A stretch of DNA of 11,319 nt from Candidatus Eiseniibacteriota bacterium. GTDB lineage: Bacteria; Joyebacterota; Joyebacteria; Joyebacterales; Joyebacteraceae. The stretch covers positions 1 to 11,319 of the forward strand of contig JAUWBY010000054.1 in the NCBI GenBank assembly GCA_030609605.1, given 5' to 3'. Within the stretch, counting starts at the first letter, position 1, and every line of letters begins with the position of its first letter. The notes under the pieces are model-generated. The model saw nothing but the letters and a program-made list of their open reading frames with translations, made no database searches and had not been told where the DNA came from. Below are positions 1 through 7,127 of the stretch, in pieces. Position numbers and translations under genes: made by a program.

Positions 1-94
1 GCAAACGAACAACCGGCGGCCAGTTGCGAACTGCTCGCGCCGCGTCTCGGCACATTCGGGTCGACGCCCGCATCTCTGTGTTCGGCACCGTCAT
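1..94 (-). CDS. Start of an unidentified gene, cut by the window edge
   Basis: An ATG at 94 opens a frame that stays free of stops to base 1, giving 31 codons beginning MTVPNTEMRASTRMCRDAAR and continuing AVRNWPPVVRL. Support comes from the good Shine-Dalgarno (GGGGAG, five bases upstream), the same strand, and a gap of only 19 bases after the tandem glycosyltransferase gene, in keeping with the dense packing of the locus. The visible part is basic and amphipathic, with no signal peptide and no motif that I recognise. Functions common in such loci (glycosyltransferase, methyltransferase, sugar-modifying enzyme) are possible, but nothing here selects one. A frame of this length can arise by chance in GC-rich DNA, so confidence is moderate. 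Confidence 0.55.
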   Translation of the reverse strand, partial: MTVPNTEMRASTRMCRDAARAVRNWPPVVRL

Positions 95-99
95 GTCCG

Positions 100-105
100 C
101 TCCCC
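100..105 (-). promoter_or_regulatory. Shine-Dalgarno of the partial gene at the window edge
   Basis: The minus strand reads GGGGAG five bases before the ATG at 94, within the 19-base gap after the TAG stop of the tandem glycosyltransferase gene. The spacing matches that of the GT4 gene starting at 5024. Confidence 0.55.
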
Positions 106-113
106 ACCAAGTT

Positions 114-2426
114 CTATTCGCGCTCCGATGTTGCGACCGGCTCAGAGCCGTACCGAGCCTTCCGTGTACGCGTCCAGTCCATCAGCCCGGGCACACGCGC
201 ATCGAGCATCTCCTCATAGAGCCCGATCGTGTCTGATATCATTCGCTCGACCAGGAACTTCTCGAGAACGCGTTCGCGACCCGCATTTCCCATCCTCAGC
301 CTGAGCGACTCGTCGGTGAGTAGATCTACGACCTTGCGGGCCAGACCTTCGACATCTCCCCCCTTCACGAGGAACCCCGTCACACCGTCCTCGATGAGTT
401 CACGGTTTCCCCCGACATCCGTCGCGACCACGGGCAGCGCAAGTGCCATCGACTCCAGGATCACATTGGAGCATCCCTCCCTGAGCGACGTCAGCACCGA
501 CACGTCAGCCTCAGACAGGTGCAGCCCGACAGCGGCCTTTTCTCCAGTGAAGACCACACAGTCCCCGAGCCCCAATTCAACGGAACGGTTGACAAGGAGG
601 TCCCTCAGTTCCCCGTCACCGACTATGACAAAGCGAGTACCCGGCAGCGCGTCCACCACCAGACGTGCTGAGACCAGGAAGGTTTCGTGGTCTTTCTTCG
701 GAGTCAGGCTGGCGATGACGATAACCGTCCCGCCGTCATGCGCACTGCCGGAACGGCTCCGGAGATCCGATTCACTCCCGTTCAATCTGTCAATGCAGAT
801 ACCGTTGTAGATAACGCGCGTTCGGGCGCGGGAAACCCAGCGAGAATCGACGACATAGTCACGAACGGCCTCTGCATTTGCCACCATCACGTCAATCATT
901 CCGGCCAACACCCTGTCACGCATCGCCGGCAAAAAACTGAGGTGGAAATCGACATTTCTGACCGAGGATACAATGAGCGGCACAGCGGTACCGCGTCCTG
1001 CGATGAGTCCTCTCCAATTCGCAGGAGGGAGATACGAGTGAAGCACTGCGGGCCGCAACTCGCGGATGAGACGGATGATGCGCCAGAGCGCCAGAAAGCC
1101 GACTCCGGGACGCTTCTCGAGCGACAAGACCCGGACCCCTGCCCGTTCAATCGGCTCCGCAAGCGCACCCAGCGGCGCAAGCGAGCAGACAACCGGCTCG
1201 AAACGCTCAAGGTCCACTCGCGTGACCAGTTCAGCCAGTTGGCGTTCCGCTCCACCTCTCGCCAGGCCCCCGATCATGTATAGGAACCTGACTCGCCCCG
1301 ATGCAACAAGGTGAGCAGAACCCTGCCGACAGACATCGTAGAGAGCTTCGGTCTCTCGAGTCATCTGCTCTGCCGTGTACCTGCGCAGGTAGATCTGTCG
1401 AGCCCGAGTGGAGAGTTGTTCTCGAAGCTCAGGGCTCTCCGCCAGCCTCAGAATCGCAGCCGCAAGGGACTTGGGATCCTTGGAAGGCACGACGAGTCCG
1501 CAATCGTCACCGGAGATAACCTCCGCGGTTCCTCCGACATCCGTCGCGACTGTTGGAACCCCAGCCGCCATTGCCTCGAGAATCGTTATTGGAAGACCTT
1601 CCCACGCCGACGAGTTCACCATAATGTCTGCGCGCCTGAGCAGCAGGGGCACGTCGTCGCGCTCTCCGAGGAACCGGACCTGCTCGCCCACGCCCAGAGC
1701 GGAGGCGGCACTTGTGAGATCGCCTTCAAGAACCCCGCCGCCGGCGATGAGGAACACGATATCCGGAAAGCGCGCCACGACTATGGCCGCTGCCTTGAGC
1801 AGATTCATGTAATCCTTCTGCTCGGTAAGACTCCCCACGGCCAGCGCCACGACGGTGTTCTTCGAAATGCCCAGTGAGCGACTCACTTCGTCTCGACCGG
1901 ACTGCACGGCCAAGCGCTCAGCAGCAATGCCGTTTCGGATCGTCACGAAGCGCTCGGCCGGTACCCCTCCGTCACGAATGTGCGACAGTCGCACAGCTTC
2001 GGAGACGGCGATCTGCGCATCCTCCCTCAGAGCCGCGAAACGTCGCAGAAGGCGCCGCTGCCTGGATCCGCTGTAGACGACATTGTGCTCCGTTCTCACG
2101 ATCACCGGTGTTCTCGCAATCACACCCGCGGGCACGGCGAAAGCCATGGCCCCTGAGCCGTGGCTGTGCACCACATCGAACTTGCGCTCGGAGATGAGCT
2201 TCACCAGCTGGATAAACACACTGAGGTCGAATCGTCTTCCCCGGCGAAGCGTGTGCACCGGAATACCGGCGTCGCGGAGCGTCTCGGCAAGCCTGCCGTC
2301 CGTGTCGAGACAGCAGACCTCCGGAGAGTACCGAGACACATCGTGGTGGAGTGCGTACTCCACGACGACGCGCTCTGCTCCCCCAGCTTCCAGAGAGCGG
2401 ATTACATGCAGCACGCGTTTCGCCAT
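114..2426 (-). CDS. Tandem two-domain GT4 glycosyltransferase (two complete GT4 units in one protein)
   Basis: 770 residues from the ATG at 2426. An in-frame TTG five codons upstream (2441) is possible, but it has no usable SD, whereas GGGGG lies eight bases before the ATG and MAKRVLHVIRSLEAGGAER is a typical GT4 start. Unit 1 (about 1-365) has GGAER (15-19), RTEHN (111-115), AVGSLTEQKDYMNLL (196-210) and the EX7E motif EGLPITILE (276-284). Unit 2 (about 379-745) has GGAER (391-395), SLTPKKDHETFLVSARLV (573-590) and EGCSNVILE (650-658). Both units keep the glutamates of retaining GT4 enzymes, so both may be active. They are joined by only about 12-15 residues, and the two halves differ clearly in sequence, so this is not a recent duplication. 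Together the units could add two consecutive sugars to a lipid-linked glycan in the cytoplasm. Confidence 0.92.
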   Translation of the reverse strand: MAKRVLHVIRSLEAGGAERVVVEYALHHDVSRYSPEVCCLDTDGRLAETLRDAGIPVHTLRRGRRFDLSVFIQLVKLISERKFDVVHSHGSGAMAFAVPAGVIARTPVIVRTEHNVVYSGSRQRRLLRRFAALREDAQIAVSEAVRLSHIRDGGVPAERFVTIRNGIAAERLAVQSGRDEVSRSLGISKNTVVALAVGSLTEQKDYMNLLKAAAIVVARFPDIVFLIAGGGVLEGDLTSAASALGVGEQVRFLGERDDVPLLLRRADIMVNSSAWEGLPITILEAMAAGVPTVATDVGGTAEVISGDDCGLVVPSKDPKSLAAAILRLAESPELREQLSTRARQIYLRRYTAEQMTRETEALYDVCRQGSAHLVASGRVRFLYMIGGLARGGAERQLAELVTRVDLERFEPVVCSLAPLGALAEPIERAGVRVLSLEKRPGVGFLALWRIIRLIRELRPAVLHSYLPPANWRGLIAGRGTAVPLIVSSVRNVDFHLSFLPAMRDRVLAGMIDVMVANAEAVRDYVVDSRWVSRARTRVIYNGICIDRLNGSESDLRSRSGSAHDGGTVIVIASLTPKKDHETFLVSARLVVDALPGTRFVIVGDGELRDLLVNRSVELGLGDCVVFTGEKAAVGLHLSEADVSVLTSLREGCSNVILESMALALPVVATDVGGNRELIEDGVTGFLVKGGDVEGLARKVVDLLTDESLRLRMGNAGRERVLEKFLVERMISDTIGLYEEMLDARVPGLMDWTRTRKARYGSEPVATSERE

Positions 2427-2499
2427 CAGATCGACCCCCAACCCCGGTCAGTACCTGGAACCCCTTCTCGAACAACTGCGACGCGAGGCATCCACCCGC

Positions 2500-3933
2500 T
2501 CAATCGGATTGATACAGATTGGAGGTGGATGCATTCCCCCACGACAGTGGCACAGTGGAGATCACTGTGCGGAATTTCCCTCTCGACGAACGAGGGATCA
2601 TATCCACGTACTCGAAGATGATCTCTACTTCGTCTCCGAACCTCATCCTGAGGTTGTCTCTTATCCCCTGCTCGCTGCCGCTCGAGAACTCATTGGTGCA
2701 GGCCATCCGCACCGTCACACTCTGCGGCTCGCTCTGGACAACCTGGATCTGTTCAATGCCGGGGAAACCCTTGAATGCTCGCATGAACGCGGGGGGAGGC
2801 AAGAGGCGCCCGTCGGGCAGCACCAGGATATCGTCGGCCTTGGTGCTCACACCCTCCAGGAGCCTCAGTCCACGCCCGCATTCACATGGCGACACTCTGA
2901 AAGCCGCTGCATCCCCCACCTCATAGCGAATCAGCGGCATCGCGAAGTTGTGGAGGCCGGTAGCCACAACCCTGCCCATTGTCCCTGAAGCAACCGGCTC
3001 ATCGTGCTCGTCCAGAAGCTCTGTGATTCCGTACTCCTCATGAACGTGGTGCCCCACGTGTCTGTCACACTCGCCTGAGAACATGACCCTCTCGGCCTGG
3101 CTGTACGCATCGAAGACTGGACAACAAAAGCGGTCTTCGACGATCTCACGCTGAACATCGAGCAGCGGCTCCGATGTCGTGAAGACGCATGTGAGCGGCA
3201 GACGTTCCCCAACAACCTCCATGAGCTTCGCGAACACGTAAGCCGACGATGGATAGGTCTCCAGAGCTTCGACTCCCACTCTCCGCATCTCGGCCACGTA
3301 TTCCGCAACGGTGTCCTCCCTCAAGTGAAGAGATGACAGAAGAAGCTGGTTCCAGCTCTCGTTCCAGCGCCAATACGGTGGACGGCTCTGAGGTTCCGGG
3401 ACAATGGGATGAACCAGAAGGCCGGCGTAGGGCCGGCCGAACTCGAATCCGCCCCACCTGCGGCACCTCCATAGACACGCATTGTTCACAACCGTAACGC
3501 TGCTATCCCAGAAGACCCCAATCGGCGGCCCTGTGCTGCCGGATGTATACGCCTCCCTGAGACTCGGGCGGTCGCATGTGGTCGACAGCAGCCGGGACCG
3601 ATTCTCCCGCACGTCATGCTTCGTCAGCACGGGAAGCTTCACCAGATCATCTTCTGTCCGGATGTCGGCCGGCGTGAGACCGCGGTCCGTCATCACGTCG
3701 TGGTAATACGGAACCGCCTCGTACGCATGACGAATCAGACGCTGAAGGCGTTTGGCCTGATAGCTCTTCAGCTCCTCTCGGCTGTACCACTGGGATTCTT
3801 CGAAGAACGACATCAGCCTGTCGTACTCCGGCCCGAAGCGCTCCCGGAGCATTCGCCGGCCATGCCAGGAGAGAATCCGGTTCTGGACCGGAATCGGAAC
3901 GCGGTCGTACACCTTCTCCCTCCAACCGGACAT
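2500..3933 (-). CDS. PaaK/CapK-like adenylate-forming enzyme (phenylacetate-CoA ligase superfamily)
   Basis: 477 residues. The N-terminal region has the family hallmark of about 60-108: RLIRHAYEAVPYYHDV, then TPADIRTEDDLVKLPVLTK. The ATP phosphate-binding loop is TSGSTGPP (130-137). Further on come TTSEPLL (252-258), DAYSQAERVMF (275-285) at the place of the usual YGSTE-type A5 motif, MPLIRYEVGDAAAF (332-345), a CECGRG turn (350-355), and PRSSRGKFRTV (447-457) with Lys453 in the position of the A10 catalytic lysine. The core is therefore intact for acyl-adenylate chemistry. CapK-like members occur widely in capsule and exopolysaccharide loci but usually have no assigned reaction. Here it lies between glycosyltransferase genes, so activation of a carboxylate that decorates a sugar, or of a uronic acid carboxyl, is possible but unproven. 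It is unlikely to be a catabolic phenylacetate-CoA ligase because no paa genes are nearby. Confidence 0.9.
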   Translation of the reverse strand: MSGWREKVYDRVPIPVQNRILSWHGRRMLRERFGPEYDRLMSFFEESQWYSREELKSYQAKRLQRLIRHAYEAVPYYHDVMTDRGLTPADIRTEDDLVKLPVLTKHDVRENRSRLLSTTCDRPSLREAYTSGSTGPPIGVFWDSSVTVVNNACLWRCRRWGGFEFGRPYAGLLVHPIVPEPQSRPPYWRWNESWNQLLLSSLHLREDTVAEYVAEMRRVGVEALETYPSSAYVFAKLMEVVGERLPLTCVFTTSEPLLDVQREIVEDRFCCPVFDAYSQAERVMFSGECDRHVGHHVHEEYGITELLDEHDEPVASGTMGRVVATGLHNFAMPLIRYEVGDAAAFRVSPCECGRGLRLLEGVSTKADDILVLPDGRLLPPPAFMRAFKGFPGIEQIQVVQSEPQSVTVRMACTNEFSSGSEQGIRDNLRMRFGDEVEIIFEYVDMIPRSSRGKFRTVISTVPLSWGNASTSNLYQSD

Positions 3934-3939
3934 CGTTCT

Positions 3940-3946
3940 CTCCCTC
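3940..3946 (-). promoter_or_regulatory. Shine-Dalgarno of the CapK-like gene, overlapping the upstream stop codon
   Basis: The minus strand reads GAGGGAG six bases before the ATG at 3933. It overlaps the TGA stop of the GT4 gene (3945-3947), which suggests coupled translation and supports this start. Confidence 0.65.
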
Positions 3947-5024
3947 AGCCTGAGACAATCAGCTTGCGATACGCGTCGGATATCGTGCGCATGTTCACAC
4001 TCATGTCTGCCCGTTTCTCAACGATTGCGCGGTTCGCCTCTGCTGCGCGTAGCCTGAGGGCTGGATCGTCCATCGCCCGCACTATGGCCGCAGCGAATGC
4101 TCCGGGATCGGGAGCAGCAATCAGGAACCCGTTGACGCCGTCATCCACCCAGAGTCGGTTCGCAGCGTTGTCGGTCACGACGGGAAAGCACCCGCAGGCC
4201 ATGGCTTCGAGAAGAGAGGCCGAAACACCGTCGGTGCGAACCGCCGACACATACACATCGCTCCGGTCAAGCAAATCGGGCAGCTCATCGTTTGGAATCT
4301 CCCCTGCGAACCACACATCTGCCGCGGTACCCAAATCCCTGGCCAGTTCCTTCAGCTCCGCTTCCGCTTCCCCGCGTCCCGCGAGGGCGGTGGAAACATT
4401 GCCCAGTTTCTCCGAAGCAAGGTGTGACGCGCGAAGGATAATGTCGGCTCCGTAATGCCTGTTCAGTCCTCGGGTCGAGACGACCGTGAACTCCGCAGAT
4501 GCGCTCCCATTGCGTTGTCTGAATTTCGTCAGATCGATCCCTCGCGGGCACGTCAGTATCTTCTCCGGGTCGGCTCCCAACTCCACCAAACGATCCGTCA
4601 TGTGCGGAGCCCACGAGTTGATGATGTCCGCCGTCTTGATGGCGATCTTCGCGGACCGCCTCTTGGGCAGCGAATGCGCGGGGTAGACGATCCTCTGCCC
4701 TTGCGCCGCGATCGCCAATGGGTGGAAACCCATGCGGGCGCCGACGTATCCGTAGCTTGCGACACGATACCCCACAACGATGTCGGGTGATATCTCCCGA
4801 ACCAGCTCGCGGATCCTACCTGTCCGCGCGAGATAGCCCAGCTTCGAACGCAAGGACCGCGTGTCCCGCGTCTGCCCCAACTGGTGGAGTGTTACGGCCC
4901 GGCTGAGGCCTCGACCTCGGCTGAGTGACACAATATGGACATCGTGGCCCAGCGATTCCGCGAAGTAGTTGACCCAGACCTGTGTGTTCGCGGACCCGGC
5001 ATCAGCCAGGAAGCAAAGCCTCAT
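3945..5024 (-). CDS. GT4-type glycosyltransferase, GT-B fold
   Basis: 359 residues, full length for a single GT4 enzyme. The N-terminal half starts with MRLCFLADAGSANTQVWVNY, a Rossmann-type strand and loop with no GGAER motif. The C-terminal nucleotide-sugar domain has VVSTRGLNRHYGADIILRAS (181-200), ALAGRGEAEAEL (213-224), and LPDLLDRSDVYVSAVRTDG (248-266). The retaining-GT4 EX7E motif appears as DGVSASLLE, with Asp265 in place of the first Glu and Glu273 kept. AMACGCFPVVTDN follows, and DGVNGFLI lies near 295. Expected role: retaining sugar transfer from a nucleotide sugar to a lipid-linked glycan at the cytoplasmic face. No signal peptide or clear membrane helix is present. The next gene starts 11 bases downstream, so the two are probably co-translated. 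The donor and linkage cannot be read from sequence. Confidence 0.92.
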   Translation of the reverse strand: MRLCFLADAGSANTQVWVNYFAESLGHDVHIVSLSRGRGLSRAVTLHQLGQTRDTRSLRSKLGYLARTGRIRELVREISPDIVVGYRVASYGYVGARMGFHPLAIAAQGQRIVYPAHSLPKRRSAKIAIKTADIINSWAPHMTDRLVELGADPEKILTCPRGIDLTKFRQRNGSASAEFTVVSTRGLNRHYGADIILRASHLASEKLGNVSTALAGRGEAEAELKELARDLGTAADVWFAGEIPNDELPDLLDRSDVYVSAVRTDGVSASLLEAMACGCFPVVTDNAANRLWVDDGVNGFLIAAPDPGAFAAAIVRAMDDPALRLRAAEANRAIVEKRADMSVNMRTISDAYRKLIVSG

Positions 5025-5029
5025 GTTCT

Positions 5030-5036
5030 CCCCTCC
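5030..5036 (-). promoter_or_regulatory. Strong Shine-Dalgarno before the single-domain GT4 gene
   Basis: The minus strand reads GGAGGGG five bases before the ATG at 5024. It fixes this start after the 84 bp gap (5025-5108) that follows the lyase gene. In that gap I saw no -10/-35 pair and no hairpin with a T tract. Confidence 0.7.
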
Positions 5037-5108
5037 AGTGCTCGCCTGTCCTCATCGGCACTCTTCCCACGCGCTCTCACATGCTCCCTCGAGCCACGCG
5101 AAGGATTG

Positions 5109-7127
5109 CTACTGGTACTCATACGTGACCGAGTTGACGGCGCCCCCAGTGAGACTGAACAGAACGAGGTCTTCCCCCACCTGTGCCCCGATAGCGTTTC
5201 CGGCTTGGACAAGGGTTACCTCAGGCATCGATTGCTCCGATGCATCGCCGACATACAGAACATGAAGAAACAGGTCCTCCTCGGAACTGTGCGTCGGGGA
5301 TACCTCGATGCGCCAGGAACCGGAGCCTTCCGGGGCAGTTCCGGACGGCGCATAGTTGACTCCGTTGACCTCGAACTCGTGTCCTGGACCGCCCACCTTC
5401 GTGATGGCGACGCCCACCGGAAGCAGTGTTCTCACAAACAGCTTCGAATCACCTTCGTGAATGGTCACGAGACCGCCGGCCACAGACGGTTCATTGATTG
5501 AGTGAATGAGCCACTTCTTCTGAAAACCGGCCGCCGTCGCGTCCACACGATCAAGGATAACGAAGACGTCCGGCTTCACGTGGACAAACTCTCTGATGAC
5601 CAGATCGACCTTCCCCGGAGCGTATGCGGCTGTAGCGTCTCCCTTGATCACGGTGAAAGCACCGTAATCCTGGAAAGCGATAACGCTGCCGCGATCGTAG
5701 TCGGGCTGCGATGCGTCACCGCAGAAGATGCCGTGATCATAGAGTGACGGAGGAATCTGCCCTCCGTCATTCGAGCGAGAACCGAACGTGGATTCGCTCG
5801 GGTCGTAGATGGTCATACAGTTATGGGCTATCGTTCGCTCGAAGTAGTTGAAATGATGATTCGAGATGGTGCTGTCATAGACGCCCGAGTCGATTGCAAG
5901 CAGATCTCCCCCTCGGGCTATCAGGAAATGGTTCTGATGGGCATGCGTGTGACCCGCCGGGTATTTCTCACACCGGAACACGGCGTAGACGTCGTTGCTG
6001 GCTTCGGACAGATCCCAGCCGGATCGCATGTAGACGGTCCCGATTCCGCTGAAGAAACGAGCCGTTGGCAGGTCCGTGGGAGGAAGAGGACTGAGACTCG
6101 TGTCCTTCTGGATGATGATCTTCCAGCGATCGTAGCTGCTTATGTACCCGAGTCCCTGAGCGTCGATCGCGTCGGCCATCCACTGAGCTCTTCGGTCCTG
6201 ATAGCGATTGGCTAGATCGTAGAGCGCCAATCTGTGAACGGCTTCTGAGGACGCGTGCTCGTGGGTGTCACCCTGCCGCGATCCCCGCAAACGTGCGCTG
6301 CCCCCCGGTCCGGACCGAGCGCCGGTTTCGTAGAGGAGATACGAGGCCAGGTTCTGTAGATTCGTGCTGTCCTCGAACGGATCCTGGTCGGTGGCCGTCG
6401 CCCAGACGTCGCACGCCTCCCGGAATTTCGACACAAGCCCGCTCTCATTGTACCCGCCCTGGAAATAGCTGCCGTCACTCGCGATCTCATTGATAGAGCA
6501 AAGCACGTGGGAGCTTCCGTATGCGTGTTCGTGGAACATGTCGCAGAGCGTCTCAGCCGTGTCGTCGGCCACGCCGGCCTTGTACAGCGCGAGCCCTGTG
6601 TATGCGAACTCCCTCAACCTTGACACCTTGGAGTGGTAGTTGTTCATCTGAGCCCAGTTCTCAGCGCCAATCCGCGCCAGTCCGCCTTCGGCCAGCGCCG
6701 TGCCGAACGTGTTCCGTTCGGACGCCGTCAGATATCCGTAGCACCAGTCGAAGAACAGTGAACCCGACCTGAGGAACTCGAGTGCGTCTCCTTGCCCGCT
6801 ATTCACGGCGGCCTGGGCTATCGCCTTGGCGCGATCCGCGTAGATGGGATCCTCCTCAATCACCCAGACGAAACTGAAGGCAGCCAGGTGCTTGTCCAGA
6901 TAGTACAGCGAGAGTGGCAGTGATGTGCTCATCTCGCCATCACACCAGGTCTTCAGCGCGCCGTAGTCAGCGGCCAAGCTCCCGTAGCATTTCGCTCGGA
7001 GATCGGGCACATCCTGCGACAGGAAGAGCATCCGCGGACGGCCGGATGTCACGGTGTAGGAAAGAGACGGAACAGCCAGGGCCATTGCTACCAGAAACAC
7101 AAGAGTGAACGTGATGGTACGTCTCAT
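5109..7127 (-). CDS. Secreted heparinase II/III-family polysaccharide lyase
   Basis: 672 residues. The N terminus (MRRT, hydrophobic stretch at about 5-20, then small residues) is a typical Sec signal peptide, cleaved near 18-24, so the protein acts in the periplasm or outside the cell. Residues of about 40-345 look like the helical (alpha/alpha) toroid of heparinase-like lyases, including SDGSYFQGGYNESG (217-230). From about 350 to the end lies a beta-rich heparinase II/III-like domain with HTHAHQNHF (393-401), an AIDSGVYDS stretch, and YFERTIAHNCMTI (428-440). These are the His/Tyr-rich motifs of the family, which cleaves uronic-acid-containing polymers by beta-elimination. Nine cysteines remain after the signal peptide, which could form disulfides. 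It starts on an ATGA overlap with the ligase gene; AAAGGGG lies ten bases upstream. Its place suggests editing or turnover of the polymer made by this locus, like AlgL in alginate clusters. The substrate is unknown. Confidence 0.9.
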   Translation of the reverse strand: MRRTITFTLVFLVAMALAVPSLSYTVTSGRPRMLFLSQDVPDLRAKCYGSLAADYGALKTWCDGEMSTSLPLSLYYLDKHLAAFSFVWVIEEDPIYADRAKAIAQAAVNSGQGDALEFLRSGSLFFDWCYGYLTASERNTFGTALAEGGLARIGAENWAQMNNYHSKVSRLREFAYTGLALYKAGVADDTAETLCDMFHEHAYGSSHVLCSINEIASDGSYFQGGYNESGLVSKFREACDVWATATDQDPFEDSTNLQNLASYLLYETGARSGPGGSARLRGSRQGDTHEHASSEAVHRLALYDLANRYQDRRAQWMADAIDAQGLGYISSYDRWKIIIQKDTSLSPLPPTDLPTARFFSGIGTVYMRSGWDLSEASNDVYAVFRCEKYPAGHTHAHQNHFLIARGGDLLAIDSGVYDSTISNHHFNYFERTIAHNCMTIYDPSESTFGSRSNDGGQIPPSLYDHGIFCGDASQPDYDRGSVIAFQDYGAFTVIKGDATAAYAPGKVDLVIREFVHVKPDVFVILDRVDATAAGFQKKWLIHSINEPSVAGGLVTIHEGDSKLFVRTLLPVGVAITKVGGPGHEFEVNGVNYAPSGTAPEGSGSWRIEVSPTHSSEEDLFLHVLYVGDASEQSMPEVTLVQAGNAIGAQVGEDLVLFSLTGGAVNSVTYEYQ

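Noticed and set aside
412..428. 17-bp exact direct repeat shared with 1534-1550
   Set aside because: Both copies encode the conserved ATDVGG segment after the EX7E motif in the two GT4 units. The flanking sequence diverges, so this is motif conservation with the same codons, not a mobile or regulatory repeat.
2427..2499. 73 bp gap between the CapK-like gene and the ATG of the tandem GT4 gene, checked for a terminator or promoter
   Set aside because: No stable hairpin with a T run and no convincing -10/-35 pair was seen. It looks like a simple spacer with a G-rich SD-like end.
2083..2988. Long plus-strand open frame across the start of the tandem GT4 gene and the end of the CapK-like gene
   Set aside because: It is antisense to two well-supported genes, and its translation shows no domain, compositional bias or motif of a real protein. 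It is a GC-driven shadow frame.
3616..4455. 279-codon plus-strand open frame
   Set aside because: It is antisense to the GT4 and CapK-like genes, rich in Ser/Arg/Ala as expected for a shadow frame, and has no recognisable motif.
5083..5094. Small inverted repeat GCTC/GAGC in the gap between the lyase and GT4 genes
   Set aside because: The stem is only 4 bp and has no T tract, which is too weak for a terminator. No promoter-like hexamers were found in the 84 bp gap either.
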